Below, one piece after another: positions 7,784-16,867 of a DNA stretch of 64,000 nt. The translations under genes and the position numbers were made by a program. The notes beneath the pieces are model-generated. The model did no database searches, was not told the DNA's origin, and saw only the letters and a program-made list of their open reading frames with translations. The first letter of the stretch is position 1. Each line of letters begins with the position of its first letter. Source of the stretch: CAVZBW01 sp963778465 (lineage in GTDB: Bacteria > Actinomycetota > Acidimicrobiia > Acidimicrobiales > RAAP-2); the NCBI GenBank assembly GCA_963778465.1, contig CAVZUK010000003.1, positions 1,054,001-1,118,000 on the forward strand. Reading direction: 5' to 3'.

Positions 7784-9475
7784 TCAGCTGGCGTTTCCGG
7801 TGACGACCTGGCGGAGCGTACCGTCGAGCCACTCCGGGATCGCGGGCCCCCCGTAGGCGATGGACGTTGCCGGGTACGGATGGCTGCGGAGCCCGAGCCA
7901 CCCATACCCGGCGACCAGCTCGGCGCCCGACAGGGACGAGGTGTCGGGCGCGGACAGGAGGTGGGCGGCCAGCTCGGCCGCCGCTCGGCGGTCGCCGGTC
8001 GCTGCGCTTTCGACGCTGATCGAGTAGGCGTCGACCCGGTCGGCAGTAGCGGTGTGAGCGGCACGGGTCAGCTGGGCCGCGGCCTGGGCCCGGCTCTTCC
8101 CACCTGAGGTGGTGGCTGGGATGAGATTGACCATTCGTACGGGCCGATCGGCCTGGCTCGAGTAGTCCGCCACCGCCCGCGCCCAGCCGGCGTCCCTGCG
8201 GATTGCCTCGGGCACTCCGGCATGCTCGTCGAGCACCTGCCGCCACTCCGCGACACCCGGAGTCGGTCGTTCGTCCGTTCCTATGAGCGCGAGCACGACG
8301 CCGTCGACGGGTCCCTCCCTGGCCGCCCGGGCGAGCTGAGCCGCCGCACCCTCGAAGTCCTTGGCGGCCTCGCCGGCGACCAGCCGCGAGTCCGACCAGG
8401 CGCCGAGTCCGAGACAGGTGACACCCCTCGCCGAAAGCGCTTCACTCACCAGTGTCCCCCACTCCTGATCGTCGGTGATGACGACGCAGGTGTGCATTCG
8501 GTCGCTGTCGGCGCCGGCCCGTGGGGCCTCGCCGAAGACGGGCCCGAAGCGCGGATTGCTGCCGCCGTTGGTGCTCTGGGTCGCCTCGGCTGGGATGAAG
8601 GCAGTGGGCACGACGGTCTCGAGCACATGGGGGAGCGACCGCACCTCCGCCGATCGACAGATCTCGACGAGGTGCGGCGGTGTGAGCGTGGCTACCTCGG
8701 AGCCACCGGAGAAGACGACCTGCCCCCTGCACCAGGAGAACCGATCGCTCGCCAGGTAGGCCCCGACCGGCCCCAGGGTCTCGGGAGGAGGCATCGCTCC
8801 GAGCGAGAGCCCGCCGGTTCGAGCATTTTCGGCTGGTCCGGTTTGCCGAGGTGTCGTGCCCCGGGTGACCATTCGCGTTGCGGCGATCGGGGAAAGGGCG
8901 TTGACGGTCACCCCTTCAGGCGTCGTCTGTCCGATCTGCCACGTCAGGGCGGCGACCGCCCTCTTGGCGCAGCCGTAGGCACCGGTGTTGGCCGGGCGCC
9001 AGCCCGAGCCCGAGGTCACCCCCAGGATACGGCCATGGCCGGCCTCGACCATGAGGGGGAGAGCCGAGCCGAGCACGTTCAGATAGCCCTCGAGATGGAC
9101 ACTGAGAACGGCGGCCCAGTCGACCTCGGTCCCCTTCGCGAATTCCGTCGGCCGCACGATGCCGGCCACGTTCACCACGGCATCGAGCAACCCGAACTCC
9201 TCTTTGAGCTCGGCGAAGAGCGCCGGAACGGCTTCCCGATCCGTCACCGAGATGTTCGAGGCCCGAGCCGCACCCCCAGCCTTGACGATGCGGTCGGCGG
9301 TGGACGGCTCGGAGTCACTCAGCCGGCCCGAGCCATCCAAGGTGACCATCGGATCCAGGGTCACGACGTACGTGCCGTTCCTGCCCAGCTCCTCCGCAAT
9401 AGCCGCACCGATTCCGGCCGCGCCACCGGTGACAACAGCGACCCGTTGCGTGCTCCCACCTCTGGTTGACGCCAT
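7784..9475 (-). CDS. Fused tandem SDR: active SDR plus degenerate Rossmann domain
   Basis: This 563-aa protein is about twice SDR length. Residues 10-270 form a standard SDR: VVTGGAAGIG near 14, NVAG near 107, SGSG near 155 and YGCAK near 168, ending near SGGSEV. Residues about 325-560 restart as a second Rossmann-like domain (MHTCVVITDDQEWGTLVSEA, then VDGVVLALIG) in which no glycine-rich motif remains and the Tyr-Lys pair is gone (GGKSRAQAAAQLTRA stands at that place). The second domain is probably structural or substrate-binding. GAGGGGGAGTA precedes the ATG at 9475. It lies between a BVMO and a lactonase-like hydrolase on the same strand, so it may supply or use the ketone in that pathway. 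Confidence 0.8.
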   Translation of the reverse strand: MASTRGGSTQRVAVVTGGAAGIGAAIAEELGRNGTYVVTLDPMVTLDGSGRLSDSEPSTADRIVKAGGAARASNISVTDREAVPALFAELKEEFGLLDAVVNVAGIVRPTEFAKGTEVDWAAVLSVHLEGYLNVLGSALPLMVEAGHGRILGVTSGSGWRPANTGAYGCAKRAVAALTWQIGQTTPEGVTVNALSPIAATRMVTRGTTPRQTGPAENARTGGLSLGAMPPPETLGPVGAYLASDRFSWCRGQVVFSGGSEVATLTPPHLVEICRSAEVRSLPHVLETVVPTAFIPAEATQSTNGGSNPRFGPVFGEAPRAGADSDRMHTCVVITDDQEWGTLVSEALSARGVTCLGLGAWSDSRLVAGEAAKDFEGAAAQLARAAREGPVDGVVLALIGTDERPTPGVAEWRQVLDEHAGVPEAIRRDAGWARAVADYSSQADRPVRMVNLIPATTSGGKSRAQAAAQLTRAAHTATADRVDAYSISVESAATGDRRAAAELAAHLLSAPDTSSLSGAELVAGYGWLGLRSHPYPATSIAYGGPAIPEWLDGTLRQVVTGNAS

Positions 9476-9514
9476 TACTCCCCCTCAGCTCGTCGACGCC
9501 CGGCGACGCCGTGC

Positions 9515-11353
9515 TCAGCGACCCACGACCTGGCGATCCACTTCCAGCCCGGGGAAGTCGCCACGCTCGCGCCAGTCGGCGAGCATCTTTACGTAGCCCC
9601 AGAAGTCGCCCATACCGCCTCCCCACGAACCGCTCCGGGGATTGATCCCCTTGGGATTGCCCTCGAAGTTGAGACGGGACGGGGTGCAGGCCGCCATCAC
9701 GGGGCTGGTGTCCCGGTAGGCGCCGACGATCTGGGCGACGTACTCGTCCTCCGCCTGCTGGCTCACGTCGAAGGCCCGCACGCCACGACGGTCGAGCTGC
9801 TCGATGGTCGCCGCAATGTGTTCGGCGCCCTCCACGTTCACCAGAGTGATGTTGGCGCAGATCACGGCCTGCTGACCAGGAGCCGGCACGATGAACAGGT
9901 TCGGGAACCCCCGGGACATGATGCCGTGCAGGGTGGCGGCGCCGACCGCCCATTTGTCCGCCAGTCGGACGCCGGCCCGTCCGACGATCTCGTGGCCGGC
10001 GCGCCGCGGAAAGGGCGTGAGCTCCGCTTCGAACCCGGTGGCGTAGATCAGGCAGTCGACCTCGTACTCCTTGCCGTCGCAGACGAGTCCCGTCTCCGTC
10101 ACCCGCTCGATCCCCGAGGGGCAGTCGACCAGGGTGACGTTTGGCAGGTTGAAGGCGGGCAGGTACTCGTCGTGGAAGCACGGGCGCTTGCAGAGGTAGC
10201 GGTAGTAGGGCTTGAGGATTTGCGCCTTCTCCGGATCGCTCACCGTCTCGTCGATGCGTCGGCGATGGACTTCCATGATCTCGAAGTCGTCCGCTTCCGC
10301 CTGGTACATGATCTCTTCGATCGACATGTCCGGACCCGTCCGGGGATTCCACACCCTGGCCATATGATTCGTCCAGCCGTCGTCGACGAGATCCACCTCC
10401 ACGGGTCGTCCCGTGATGATGGCGTGGAAGTTGTACATCCGCTCGCGTTGCCAACCGGGCCGCGAGCGCAGCTCTGCAGAGAAGACCTCCGGCGTGGGCC
10501 GGTTTCCCCGGACCCCGACGGCCGACGGCGTGCGTTGGAAGACATAGAGGTGCTGGGCGCTCTCTGCGAGGTGGGGGATGCATTGGATGGCGCTGGCGCC
10601 GGTCCCCATGACGGCGACGACTTTGTCGCCGAGCTTGTCGAGTCCGCCGTGCAGGTTCCCGCCGGTGTACTCGTAGTCCCAGCGTGCGGTGTGGAAGGAC
10701 CTCCCGTTAAACGTCTCCATCCCCGGGATGTCGGGCAGTTTCATCAGGTTCAGGATCCCGACCGCCATCACGACATAGCGGGCCTTGATCTCGTCGCCCC
10801 GGTCGGTTCGGATGACCCACAGCGCCTGTTCCTCGTCCCACTCGGTCGTCTGCACGGTCGTGTGGAACAGGGCATCGTCGACGAGCTCGTGCTTCTCGGC
10901 AATCCATTCGAGGTGCTCGCGGATCTCGTCCCCGAAGGCATACCGGCGCGTGGGGACGTAGCCGCGCTCCTCGAGCAGTGGCATGTAGATGTACGACTCC
11001 ACGTCGCACATCACCCCGGGGTAGCGGTTCCAGTACCACGTGCCACCGACCCCACCGGCTTCGTCGATCAGGCGGATCTTGTCGATCCCGACCTTGCGTA
11101 GCTCGGCTCCTGCCATGAGGCCCGCGATGCCCGCACCCACGACCGCCACATCGACCCTGTCGGAGATGGGGTCCCGATGGGTGAAGGGCGTGAACGGGTC
11201 CTCCCGGTACTTGGCGAAGACGCTCTCGCCGGTCAGGTCCCGGATGGCCGCTCGCCCCTCGAACAGGCGCTTGTCGCGCTCTTCGAGATACTTGGCGTGG
11301 ACGGCATCCGGGTCGAAGGAGCCTGCGCCGCTGGAACCGTTCCCCCTGTTCAC
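9515..11353 (-). CDS. Flavin-containing Baeyer-Villiger-type monooxygenase
   Basis: The product has both dinucleotide motifs of class B flavoprotein monooxygenases: VVGAGIAGLMAG near residue 70 for FAD and VMGTGASAIQ near 250 for NADPH. Between them is the Baeyer-Villiger fingerprint FNGRSFHTARWD near residue 218. GGTWYWNRYPGVMCD is the usual segment after the FAD motif. Such enzymes insert oxygen next to a carbonyl, making esters or lactones. The conserved part starts with FDPDAVHAKYLEERDKRL, so I place the start at the GTG at 11353 (612 aa); the frame continues upstream to 11509 without similarity. No ribosome-binding site is obvious, so a leaderless transcript from the AT-rich stretch at 11355-11385 is possible. 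First gene of the leftward run ending at 6892. Confidence 0.85.
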   Translation of the reverse strand: MNRGNGSSGAGSFDPDAVHAKYLEERDKRLFEGRAAIRDLTGESVFAKYREDPFTPFTHRDPISDRVDVAVVGAGIAGLMAGAELRKVGIDKIRLIDEAGGVGGTWYWNRYPGVMCDVESYIYMPLLEERGYVPTRRYAFGDEIREHLEWIAEKHELVDDALFHTTVQTTEWDEEQALWVIRTDRGDEIKARYVVMAVGILNLMKLPDIPGMETFNGRSFHTARWDYEYTGGNLHGGLDKLGDKVVAVMGTGASAIQCIPHLAESAQHLYVFQRTPSAVGVRGNRPTPEVFSAELRSRPGWQRERMYNFHAIITGRPVEVDLVDDGWTNHMARVWNPRTGPDMSIEEIMYQAEADDFEIMEVHRRRIDETVSDPEKAQILKPYYRYLCKRPCFHDEYLPAFNLPNVTLVDCPSGIERVTETGLVCDGKEYEVDCLIYATGFEAELTPFPRRAGHEIVGRAGVRLADKWAVGAATLHGIMSRGFPNLFIVPAPGQQAVICANITLVNVEGAEHIAATIEQLDRRGVRAFDVSQQAEDEYVAQIVGAYRDTSPVMAACTPSRLNFEGNPKGINPRSGSWGGGMGDFWGYVKMLADWRERGDFPGLEVDRQVVGR

Positions 11354-11518
11354 GAAAATCGATGTTACTAAAATCGTCGCGAGGGTTCCAGGAGATGCGG
11401 CCGGGAACGCCAGGCACCGTCTTGGCGCCGGCGCCGGGGTCTCCAGGCTAGGTTCAGGAGCCGCGCCGGCACAAAGGCCAGCGCAGAGCTTACCCGTCAT
11501 TCGGCCCACCGTCAGGAG

Positions 11519-12426
11519 ATGGCCGATGGGGTTGGGGGGAGAAGCGTGTCAGTCGGTGAGATCGAGGTCCGCGGGGGCGCAGTCGTTTTCGAGATGGTTG
11601 GGCCGGAAAGCGGCGAGGTCGTCGTTCTGACTCCGGGTGGCCGGTTCAGCAAGGACTACGGGGGTGTGCACGAGCTGGCCTATGCCTTGGCCGACGGGGG
11701 CAAGCGCGTCCTGCTGTGGGACCGGCCCAACTGCGGACGATCCGACGTGCAGGTGTACGGTCGGTCGGAGTCCCACATGAGGGCCGAGACCCTCGGATTG
11801 CTGCTGCAGCAGCTCGGCATCGACCGGGTCGTCGCAGCCGGCGGGTCCGGGGAGCGCGGGATTCGATCATCTTTACGATGATGTGGCCCGATCTCGTGCG
11901 AAAGCTGGCTTTGTGGCACATCGTCGGCGGCACCTACAGCACCATGAAACTGGCTCAGGTGTACGTCATGAACGAGCTGGCGGCGGTTCGCACTCGTGGC
12001 ATGGAAGGTGTCATGGAGCTGTCGGGCCCCGCGGGCGGCTGGGCCGATCTCATCGCCGCCAACCCGCGCAACCGGGACCGTCTGCTCGCCATCGGCGCCT
12101 CGCAGTTCGAGCAGGTGATGAACCGTTGGCTCGATGCCTTCATCCCCAAGCCGAATGAGCCGATTCCCGGAGTCTCGGACTGGGAATTCGAACAGATCGG
12201 AGTGCCCACGCTGATCATTCGCGGCGGCGAGAAGGACTACGACCACCCGAAGCGGACCTCGTTCGAGGTCCACGCCCTCATCAAGGGCTCCCGATTGGCC
12301 GAGCCTCCGTGGCCCGAGGATGCCTGGGAGCAGGCCCAAAGAGCGACCGCCGCGGGCACGGGGACGCTTTTCGGGCCATGGGTTCATGCGGCACCGCTAC
12401 TCCTCGAGTTCATCAACGAGGCTTGA
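11519..12426 (+). pseudogene. Alpha/beta hydrolase with a single-base frameshift
   Basis: Two frames make one alpha/beta hydrolase. The first (11519-11881) carries the N-terminal half, including LLWDRPNCGRSDV, and reaches the nucleophile elbow. The second frame, up to 12426, carries the rest (FTMMWPDLVRKLALWHIVGG, IPGVSDWEFEQIGVPTLIIRGGEKDY). The break is in GGGG at 11849-11852: one extra G would restore GGSGGARDSIIF, a normal GxSGGAR elbow with its catalytic Ser. As written the elbow reads GGSGERGIRSS and ends. This is either a recent inactivating deletion or a homopolymer sequencing error. The start may be the GTG at 11546 rather than the ATG at 11519. It is divergent from the BVMO gene. 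Confidence 0.8.
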
Positions 12427-12553
12427 GCCGACGCGCCCGCTTCGCGGGCCGGTTCTCGCCCTCGAGCAAGTGGCCGAGTCAGGCCAGCTCGACGATCCTC
12501 GGCACTTCCGCGCAGGGGCGTCGCCAGGTAAGGTGCGCCGTGGAGGGATGAAA

Positions 12554-13600
12554 ATGGACCTTGCATATAGCGAAGAGCAGCAAGATCTTCGGGAACATCT
12601 CGCGACTTTCTTCTCGAAGGAGTCGACGCCGGAGCGCATTCGAGCAGCCGAACCGATCGGCTTCGACCAGGATCTGTGGGAAAAGGTCGCCGCCATGGGA
12701 CTGGCGGCCATGGCGGTACCCGAGGACCTCGGTGGGGACGGGGCATCGATGCTCGACCTCGTCCTGACCGCCGAGGAGTTCGGACGGCGGATTCCTCCGG
12801 TCCCGTTGGTCGAGGCCGCTGCGGCAACGAACCTGGCCGCTCGCCTGAGTGGGATTGGATCCGGAGCGGCCAAAGCCCTACTCGAGGAGACGGTTGCAGG
12901 GAATGCCCTGCTCACGCTGGCGTTGCGACCGCTGCTGGACGGGGTGGCGTCTCTCGTGCCAGGAGGCGCGGTGGCGGACGTTGTTCTCGCCGTGGATGGC
13001 GACGATGTCGTGGCCCTGCGATCTGCCGTGAGCCCGCGAACGCCCCTCGACGTTCCCGCCAACCTCGGGACGGCCCCCCTAGCGGATCGGGGCTCGGGGA
13101 TCGACGAACGCCTGGTCCTGGCGAGCGGTGCGTCGGCCACGGCCGCATTCGATCGGGCTCGCCAGGAATGGCAGCTGCTGATGGCGGCCGCTCTGGTCGG
13201 GCTCGGGCAGAGCGCGCTCGAGATGGGGACCGACTACGTCAAGCAGCGTCGGGCGTTCGGGGTCTTGATCGCATGGTTCCAGACCGTCCAGCACCGCCTC
13301 GCGGACGCGGTGACCGATCTCGAAGGAGCTCGCCTGCTGACCTACGAGGCGGCATGGGCGGCCGACTCGGGGCTGCCGGACGCCGCCGCTCTCGGATCGA
13401 TGGCGTTCTTGTTCGCCTCGGAGGTGTCCTTCCGTGCGGCAGCGGAGAGCCTCCACTTCCACGGGGGCTACGGCTACACCCTCGAATACGACATCCAGCT
13501 CTACTTCCGGCGAGCCAAGGCGTGGCCGCTCGTCTACGGCGATCCTGCTGCTGGCTACCAAGAGCTCGCGGCCCGTCTGTTCGAGAACGGGGGGATGTGA
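12554..13600 (+). CDS. Acyl-CoA dehydrogenase, small partner of a heteromeric pair
   Basis: The 348-aa protein starts MDLAYSEEQQDLREHLATFF, the usual N-terminus of acyl-CoA dehydrogenases, with a GLAAMAVPEDLGGDGASMLD segment near residue 50 and a C-terminal LHFHGGYGYTLEYDIQLYFR segment near 310. The middle beta domain is shortened and diverged, and no catalytic Glu is evident, as in the non-catalytic-type subunits of alpha2beta2 acyl-CoA dehydrogenases used on steroid side chains. GGAGGG at 12542 supports the ATG at 12554 rather than the ATG at 12548. Its stop codon is directly followed by the start of the second dehydrogenase. The pair has a close paralogue at 50611/49431. Side-chain steroid use is inference from family habit. 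Confidence 0.85.
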   Translation: MDLAYSEEQQDLREHLATFFSKESTPERIRAAEPIGFDQDLWEKVAAMGLAAMAVPEDLGGDGASMLDLVLTAEEFGRRIPPVPLVEAAAATNLAARLSGIGSGAAKALLEETVAGNALLTLALRPLLDGVASLVPGGAVADVVLAVDGDDVVALRSAVSPRTPLDVPANLGTAPLADRGSGIDERLVLASGASATAAFDRARQEWQLLMAAALVGLGQSALEMGTDYVKQRRAFGVLIAWFQTVQHRLADAVTDLEGARLLTYEAAWAADSGLPDAAALGSMAFLFASEVSFRAAAESLHFHGGYGYTLEYDIQLYFRRAKAWPLVYGDPAAGYQELAARLFENGGM

Positions 13601-13601
13601 G

Positions 13602-14780
13602 GTGGATTTCTCGACGTCCGACCGCCTTTCCGAGCATCGCGAAGCGGCCCGGGCGTGGGTCGCGGACAACGTCAGCTCGGGCTGGGCGTGGGAGCAGTAC
13701 CGGTCGGGTACGCATCACACGGACGAGCTTCACCAGCGCCTCGCCCGTGACGGGATTCTCGGCGCCGGCTGGCCGCCCGAGTACGGCGGATCGGATACGG
13801 ACTCGGGCTACGCGCGAGCGGTGCTCGACGCGGTCTCCGACGCCGGCCTGTACACCGATGGTTGGGCGACCACCCAGATGGTGCTGCGCACCATCCTCCA
13901 CGTTGGTGACGAGGAGCAGAAGAGGACCATCACCAGCGGGGCTCTACGCGGAGAGATCCTGATCGCTCTCGGGTACACCGAGCCCGATTCGGGCTCCGAC
14001 GTGGCGGCAGCGAAGACCCGCGCCGTGCGCGATGGGGACGAATGGATGATCAACGGCCAGAAGATGTTCACCAGCACGGCGCAGTCGTGCTCCCATGTCT
14101 TCCTGCTGGCCAGGACCAATCCCGACCTGCCGAAACACAAGGGACTCACGATGTTCCTCGTGCCGACCGATGCGGAGGGCTTCGAGCTCCAGCCGGTCTA
14201 CACGTTGGGCGGGCAGCGCACGAACGCCACCTTCTACTCGGACGTCCGGGTTCCCGACACGATGCGGATCGGCCCGGTCGACGAGGGCTGGCGGGTCATG
14301 CGCGTTGCACTCGTCTACGAGCGGGGTGGCGGCGGTCGGGGGTCCGTGGGCCCGACGCTCGCGGAGCGTGTCGCCGCCTGGGCGATGTCCAACGAGCCAC
14401 CCGGCGGAGGGACGTACTACGACGATCCCAAGAACCGGGAGCGCCTGGCTCGGATCGCCGTGGACGAGGAGGTCGCCCGGCTGCTCGGCCTGCGGGTGCG
14501 TTGGATGAACGCGAAGGGCGAGCTTCCGGGCGTCGAGGGATCGATGGCCAAGCTGTTCTTCACCGAGGCCGACCAGCGGCACTACTCCGCGTTGGTCGAC
14601 ATGCTCGGTCCCGCAGGAGTGCTGCAGCCCGGCGTTGGCGGAGCCCCGTTGGAGGGGGAGCTCGAGCATCACGTGCGCACGGCCGCAGTCGGGACGATCT
14701 ATGGGGGCTCGAGCGAGATCCAGCGAGAGATCGTCGCCGAGGGTCGACTCGGGTTGCCACGGAGTCGTCCCAAGGACTAG
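13602..14780 (+). CDS. Acyl-CoA dehydrogenase, full-length partner
   Basis: The 392-aa protein has full acyl-CoA dehydrogenase architecture: LIALGYTEPDSGSDVAAAKT near residue 125, WMINGQKMFTSTA near 148, GGGGRGS near 245, a LRVRWMNAKGELPGVEGSMAKL helix near 300, and a C-terminal TIYGGSSEIQREIVAEGRLG FAD-contact segment near 370. Its GTG start at 13602 follows the upstream stop by one base (TGAGGTG), so translation is probably coupled. It is followed at 10 bp by an enoyl-CoA hydratase. Together these three genes can carry out the first two steps of a beta-oxidation round. The paralogous pair at 50611/49431 has the same TGAGGTGG junction. Confidence 0.9.
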   Translation: MDFSTSDRLSEHREAARAWVADNVSSGWAWEQYRSGTHHTDELHQRLARDGILGAGWPPEYGGSDTDSGYARAVLDAVSDAGLYTDGWATTQMVLRTILHVGDEEQKRTITSGALRGEILIALGYTEPDSGSDVAAAKTRAVRDGDEWMINGQKMFTSTAQSCSHVFLLARTNPDLPKHKGLTMFLVPTDAEGFELQPVYTLGGQRTNATFYSDVRVPDTMRIGPVDEGWRVMRVALVYERGGGGRGSVGPTLAERVAAWAMSNEPPGGGTYYDDPKNRERLARIAVDEEVARLLGLRVRWMNAKGELPGVEGSMAKLFFTEADQRHYSALVDMLGPAGVLQPGVGGAPLEGELEHHVRTAAVGTIYGGSSEIQREIVAEGRLGLPRSRPKD

Positions 14781-14789
14781 GAGCCGGAT

Positions 14790-15560
14790 ATGAGCGAATA
14801 CGGCGATTACCAGCGGCTGGACCTCGGTCGGAATGGCTCGATCCTGTGGATCGAGCTGGCGACGAACAAGGTCAATGCGATCGACCTGGAGCTCTGTCGG
14901 GAGATCGAAGCCGTGCTCGATCAGTCGGCGCGTGATCCCGGCGTGAGTGCCCTTGTCCTGACGGGCAAGGGCAAGGTCTTCTCGGCGGGAGTGGCCGTCG
15001 ACCAGGTGCTCGCCAAGGACAAGGAGCACTCCGATCTCCTGCTCCGCTCGCTCGGATCCGCCTTGGTCAAGCTCTTCAGCTTCCCGAAGCCGACGGTTGC
15101 CGCGATCAACGGGCCGGCGGTCGCCGGGGGTTGTCTGTTGGCATGTGCTTGCGATCAGCGGCTCATCGCCGAAGGGGCGCGGATCGGGGTCACGGAGTTG
15201 GAAGTAGGCGTCGCGTTCCCGACTCCGGCCATCGAGCTCGTCATGTTCGTCGGCGGCGCGCACGCCGAGCGCCTGGTCATAGGTGCCGATCTCGTGAGCC
15301 ACGAAGATGCCATCTCCCTCGGCTTGGCACACCGAGCGGCACCGCTCGATCAGCTCATCCCCGCTGCGCAAGCGACGGCAGAACGCCTGGCGTCGCTCGA
15401 TCAGAGGGCCTACGAGCTCGCCAAGCTGAGCTTGCGCCGGCACGTTCTCCGGCGGATCGCCGACGAAGAAGGTGTCGCGATCGATCGTCAGGTGGAGGAA
15501 CAGTGGCGCGCTGATGAGACTCGCGCCAACCTCGCGCGCCTGCTCGGACCGAAGCGATGA
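14790..15560 (+). CDS. Enoyl-CoA hydratase/isomerase family protein
   Basis: This 256-aa crotonase-fold protein shows LVLTGKGKVFSAGVAVDQVL near residue 60, one half of the oxyanion hole, and INGPAVAGGCLLACACDQRL near 110, the second half. The acidic region that holds the catalytic Glu pair in true hydratases reads ITELEVGVAFPTPA-like (GVTELEVGVAFPTPAIELVM) near 140, with one Glu conserved and Pro/Thr instead of the second, so isomerase or another crotonase activity is as likely as hydration. It is the third gene of the 12554-15560 run, starting 10 bp after the acyl-CoA dehydrogenase stop. Confidence 0.85.
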   Translation: MSEYGDYQRLDLGRNGSILWIELATNKVNAIDLELCREIEAVLDQSARDPGVSALVLTGKGKVFSAGVAVDQVLAKDKEHSDLLLRSLGSALVKLFSFPKPTVAAINGPAVAGGCLLACACDQRLIAEGARIGVTELEVGVAFPTPAIELVMFVGGAHAERLVIGADLVSHEDAISLGLAHRAAPLDQLIPAAQATAERLASLDQRAYELAKLSLRRHVLRRIADEEGVAIDRQVEEQWRADETRANLARLLGPKR

Positions 15561-15572
15561 CCTCGAACCGGT

Positions 15573-15595
15573 GCCGGGCCTAGGAGGGCCCGGGC
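15573..15595. terminator. Possible bidirectional hairpin between convergent genes
   Basis: GCCGGGCC and GGCCCGGGC flank the hexamer TAGGAG, forming a GC-rich hairpin with one bulge. It lies between the stop of the enoyl-CoA hydratase gene and the stop of the convergent amidohydrolase gene, overlapping the latter. There is no U-run on either side. Confidence 0.4.
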
Positions 15596-16803
15596 AACGT
15601 CTCGGCCGGCAGCGGCCAACGGTACAGGGCTGCAGCGTTGAGATGGGTCATCTTGCGCAGCTCGTCCGTCGGGATGTGACCCCAGACCTGGTCGATCACG
15701 TTCTGGGTGTCCGGCCAGGTGGTGTCGCCGTGCGGGTAGTCCACCTCGATCATGATCTTGTCGACACCGACGGTCTTTCGAGTGTCGATGGTCGAGGGAT
15801 CGTCGATGGTGCAGAACCAGAAGTTCCGCTGTAGGACCTCGGCCGGGGTGGCGTCTCCCGGGTAGCCCTTGCCGTACCCAGAGCGCCGGGCGATCGTCTC
15901 CAGCCGGTCTCGCAGCATGGCGACCCAACCGATGCCGCCCTCGCTCAGCGCGATCTTGAGACCTGGGAAGCGGGCCGGAGCCCCGGCCCAGATCCATTCG
16001 GCGCACGCGGTCAGTGACAGCTGCCCGAACAGGCTGGCGGAGAGGCCCGCTCGGTTCGCTCCGGGATCGAAGTCTCCCGGTAGGCCGGACGAACCGACGT
16101 GGAGGGAGATGACGGTGTCGGTCTCCTGGCACGCTTCGAGCACGGGGTCCCAGTACGGAGAAGAGATGCCGGGAAATCCCAACAGGTGCGGACGTTCCGG
16201 CAGCGTCACGGATCGGAAGCCCCGCGCCGCGTTGCGTCGGATCTCGGCTGCGGCGAGCTCCGCATCGGCGAGGAAGGTGATGCCGAGCGGAATGATGCGC
16301 TCGGAGTAGGGCTGCCACCAGCATTCGTATACCCAGTCGTTGAAGGCCTTGGTGACGGCAAGGCCCAGCTCGGGGTCCTTGGCACCGGAGAACACCCGCC
16401 CGGAGAAGCCGGTGATCATCGATGGGAAGTTGAGCGACGCCCAGACTCCGTTGATGTCCATGTCCTTGACGCGGGCGTCGATGTCCCAGCATCCGGGTCG
16501 CATGTCGTCGAAGCGGTACGGCTCGCTGGTGATCGCTTCCGGCCGGCGACCGGCGACGGCGTTCGCCCCGGGTTGCGTATAGACATTCCCATCGAATTTC
16601 CAGATCTCGTCGCCCTCGGCAGTCTCGACCACCTGGGGAGCGGCTGGCTGGAGCTTCGAGGGCAATCGACCCTCGAACATGTCCGGGGGCTCGACGAGAT
16701 GGTCGTCGACGGAGATGACGGTGTACCGCACGTCCCTGGGTGGGGGATCCGGGAGAAGGGATGCTGTTCCCGTGGCGGTGTCGGCGGACCGCGGACGGAT
16801 CAT
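15580..16803 (-). CDS. Metal-dependent amidohydrolase (COG2159-like)
   Basis: The 407-aa protein belongs to the amidohydrolase-2 group related to aminocarboxymuconate-semialdehyde decarboxylase. Visible metal-site elements are VDDHLVEPPDMF (His at about residue 35), ISLHVGSSG near 235 and the Asp of IEVDYPHGDTTWP near 352. It ends with a LNAAALYRWPLP tail, the usual NAxRLY-type C-terminus. The group contains hydrolases and decarboxylases, often of ring-cleavage products, so the exact reaction is open. I start it at the ATG at 16803; the open frame upstream overlaps the nitroreductase gene and lacks similarity. It is one of six intact members of this superfamily in the window. Confidence 0.82.
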   Translation of the reverse strand: MIRPRSADTATGTASLLPDPPPRDVRYTVISVDDHLVEPPDMFEGRLPSKLQPAAPQVVETAEGDEIWKFDGNVYTQPGANAVAGRRPEAITSEPYRFDDMRPGCWDIDARVKDMDINGVWASLNFPSMITGFSGRVFSGAKDPELGLAVTKAFNDWVYECWWQPYSERIIPLGITFLADAELAAAEIRRNAARGFRSVTLPERPHLLGFPGISSPYWDPVLEACQETDTVISLHVGSSGLPGDFDPGANRAGLSASLFGQLSLTACAEWIWAGAPARFPGLKIALSEGGIGWVAMLRDRLETIARRSGYGKGYPGDATPAEVLQRNFWFCTIDDPSTIDTRKTVGVDKIMIEVDYPHGDTTWPDTQNVIDQVWGHIPTDELRKMTHLNAAALYRWPLPAETLPGPS

Positions 16804-16867
16804 CGAGTCCAGTATCGCACCCGACGATCGATGGGGCGATGGGTGTGAGGCGGATTTCGTATTCCGC

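Noticed and set aside
11845..11860. Programmed ribosomal frameshift in the alpha/beta hydrolase
   Set aside because: There is no slippery heptamer or downstream structure evident; a missing G at a G-run is the simpler explanation.
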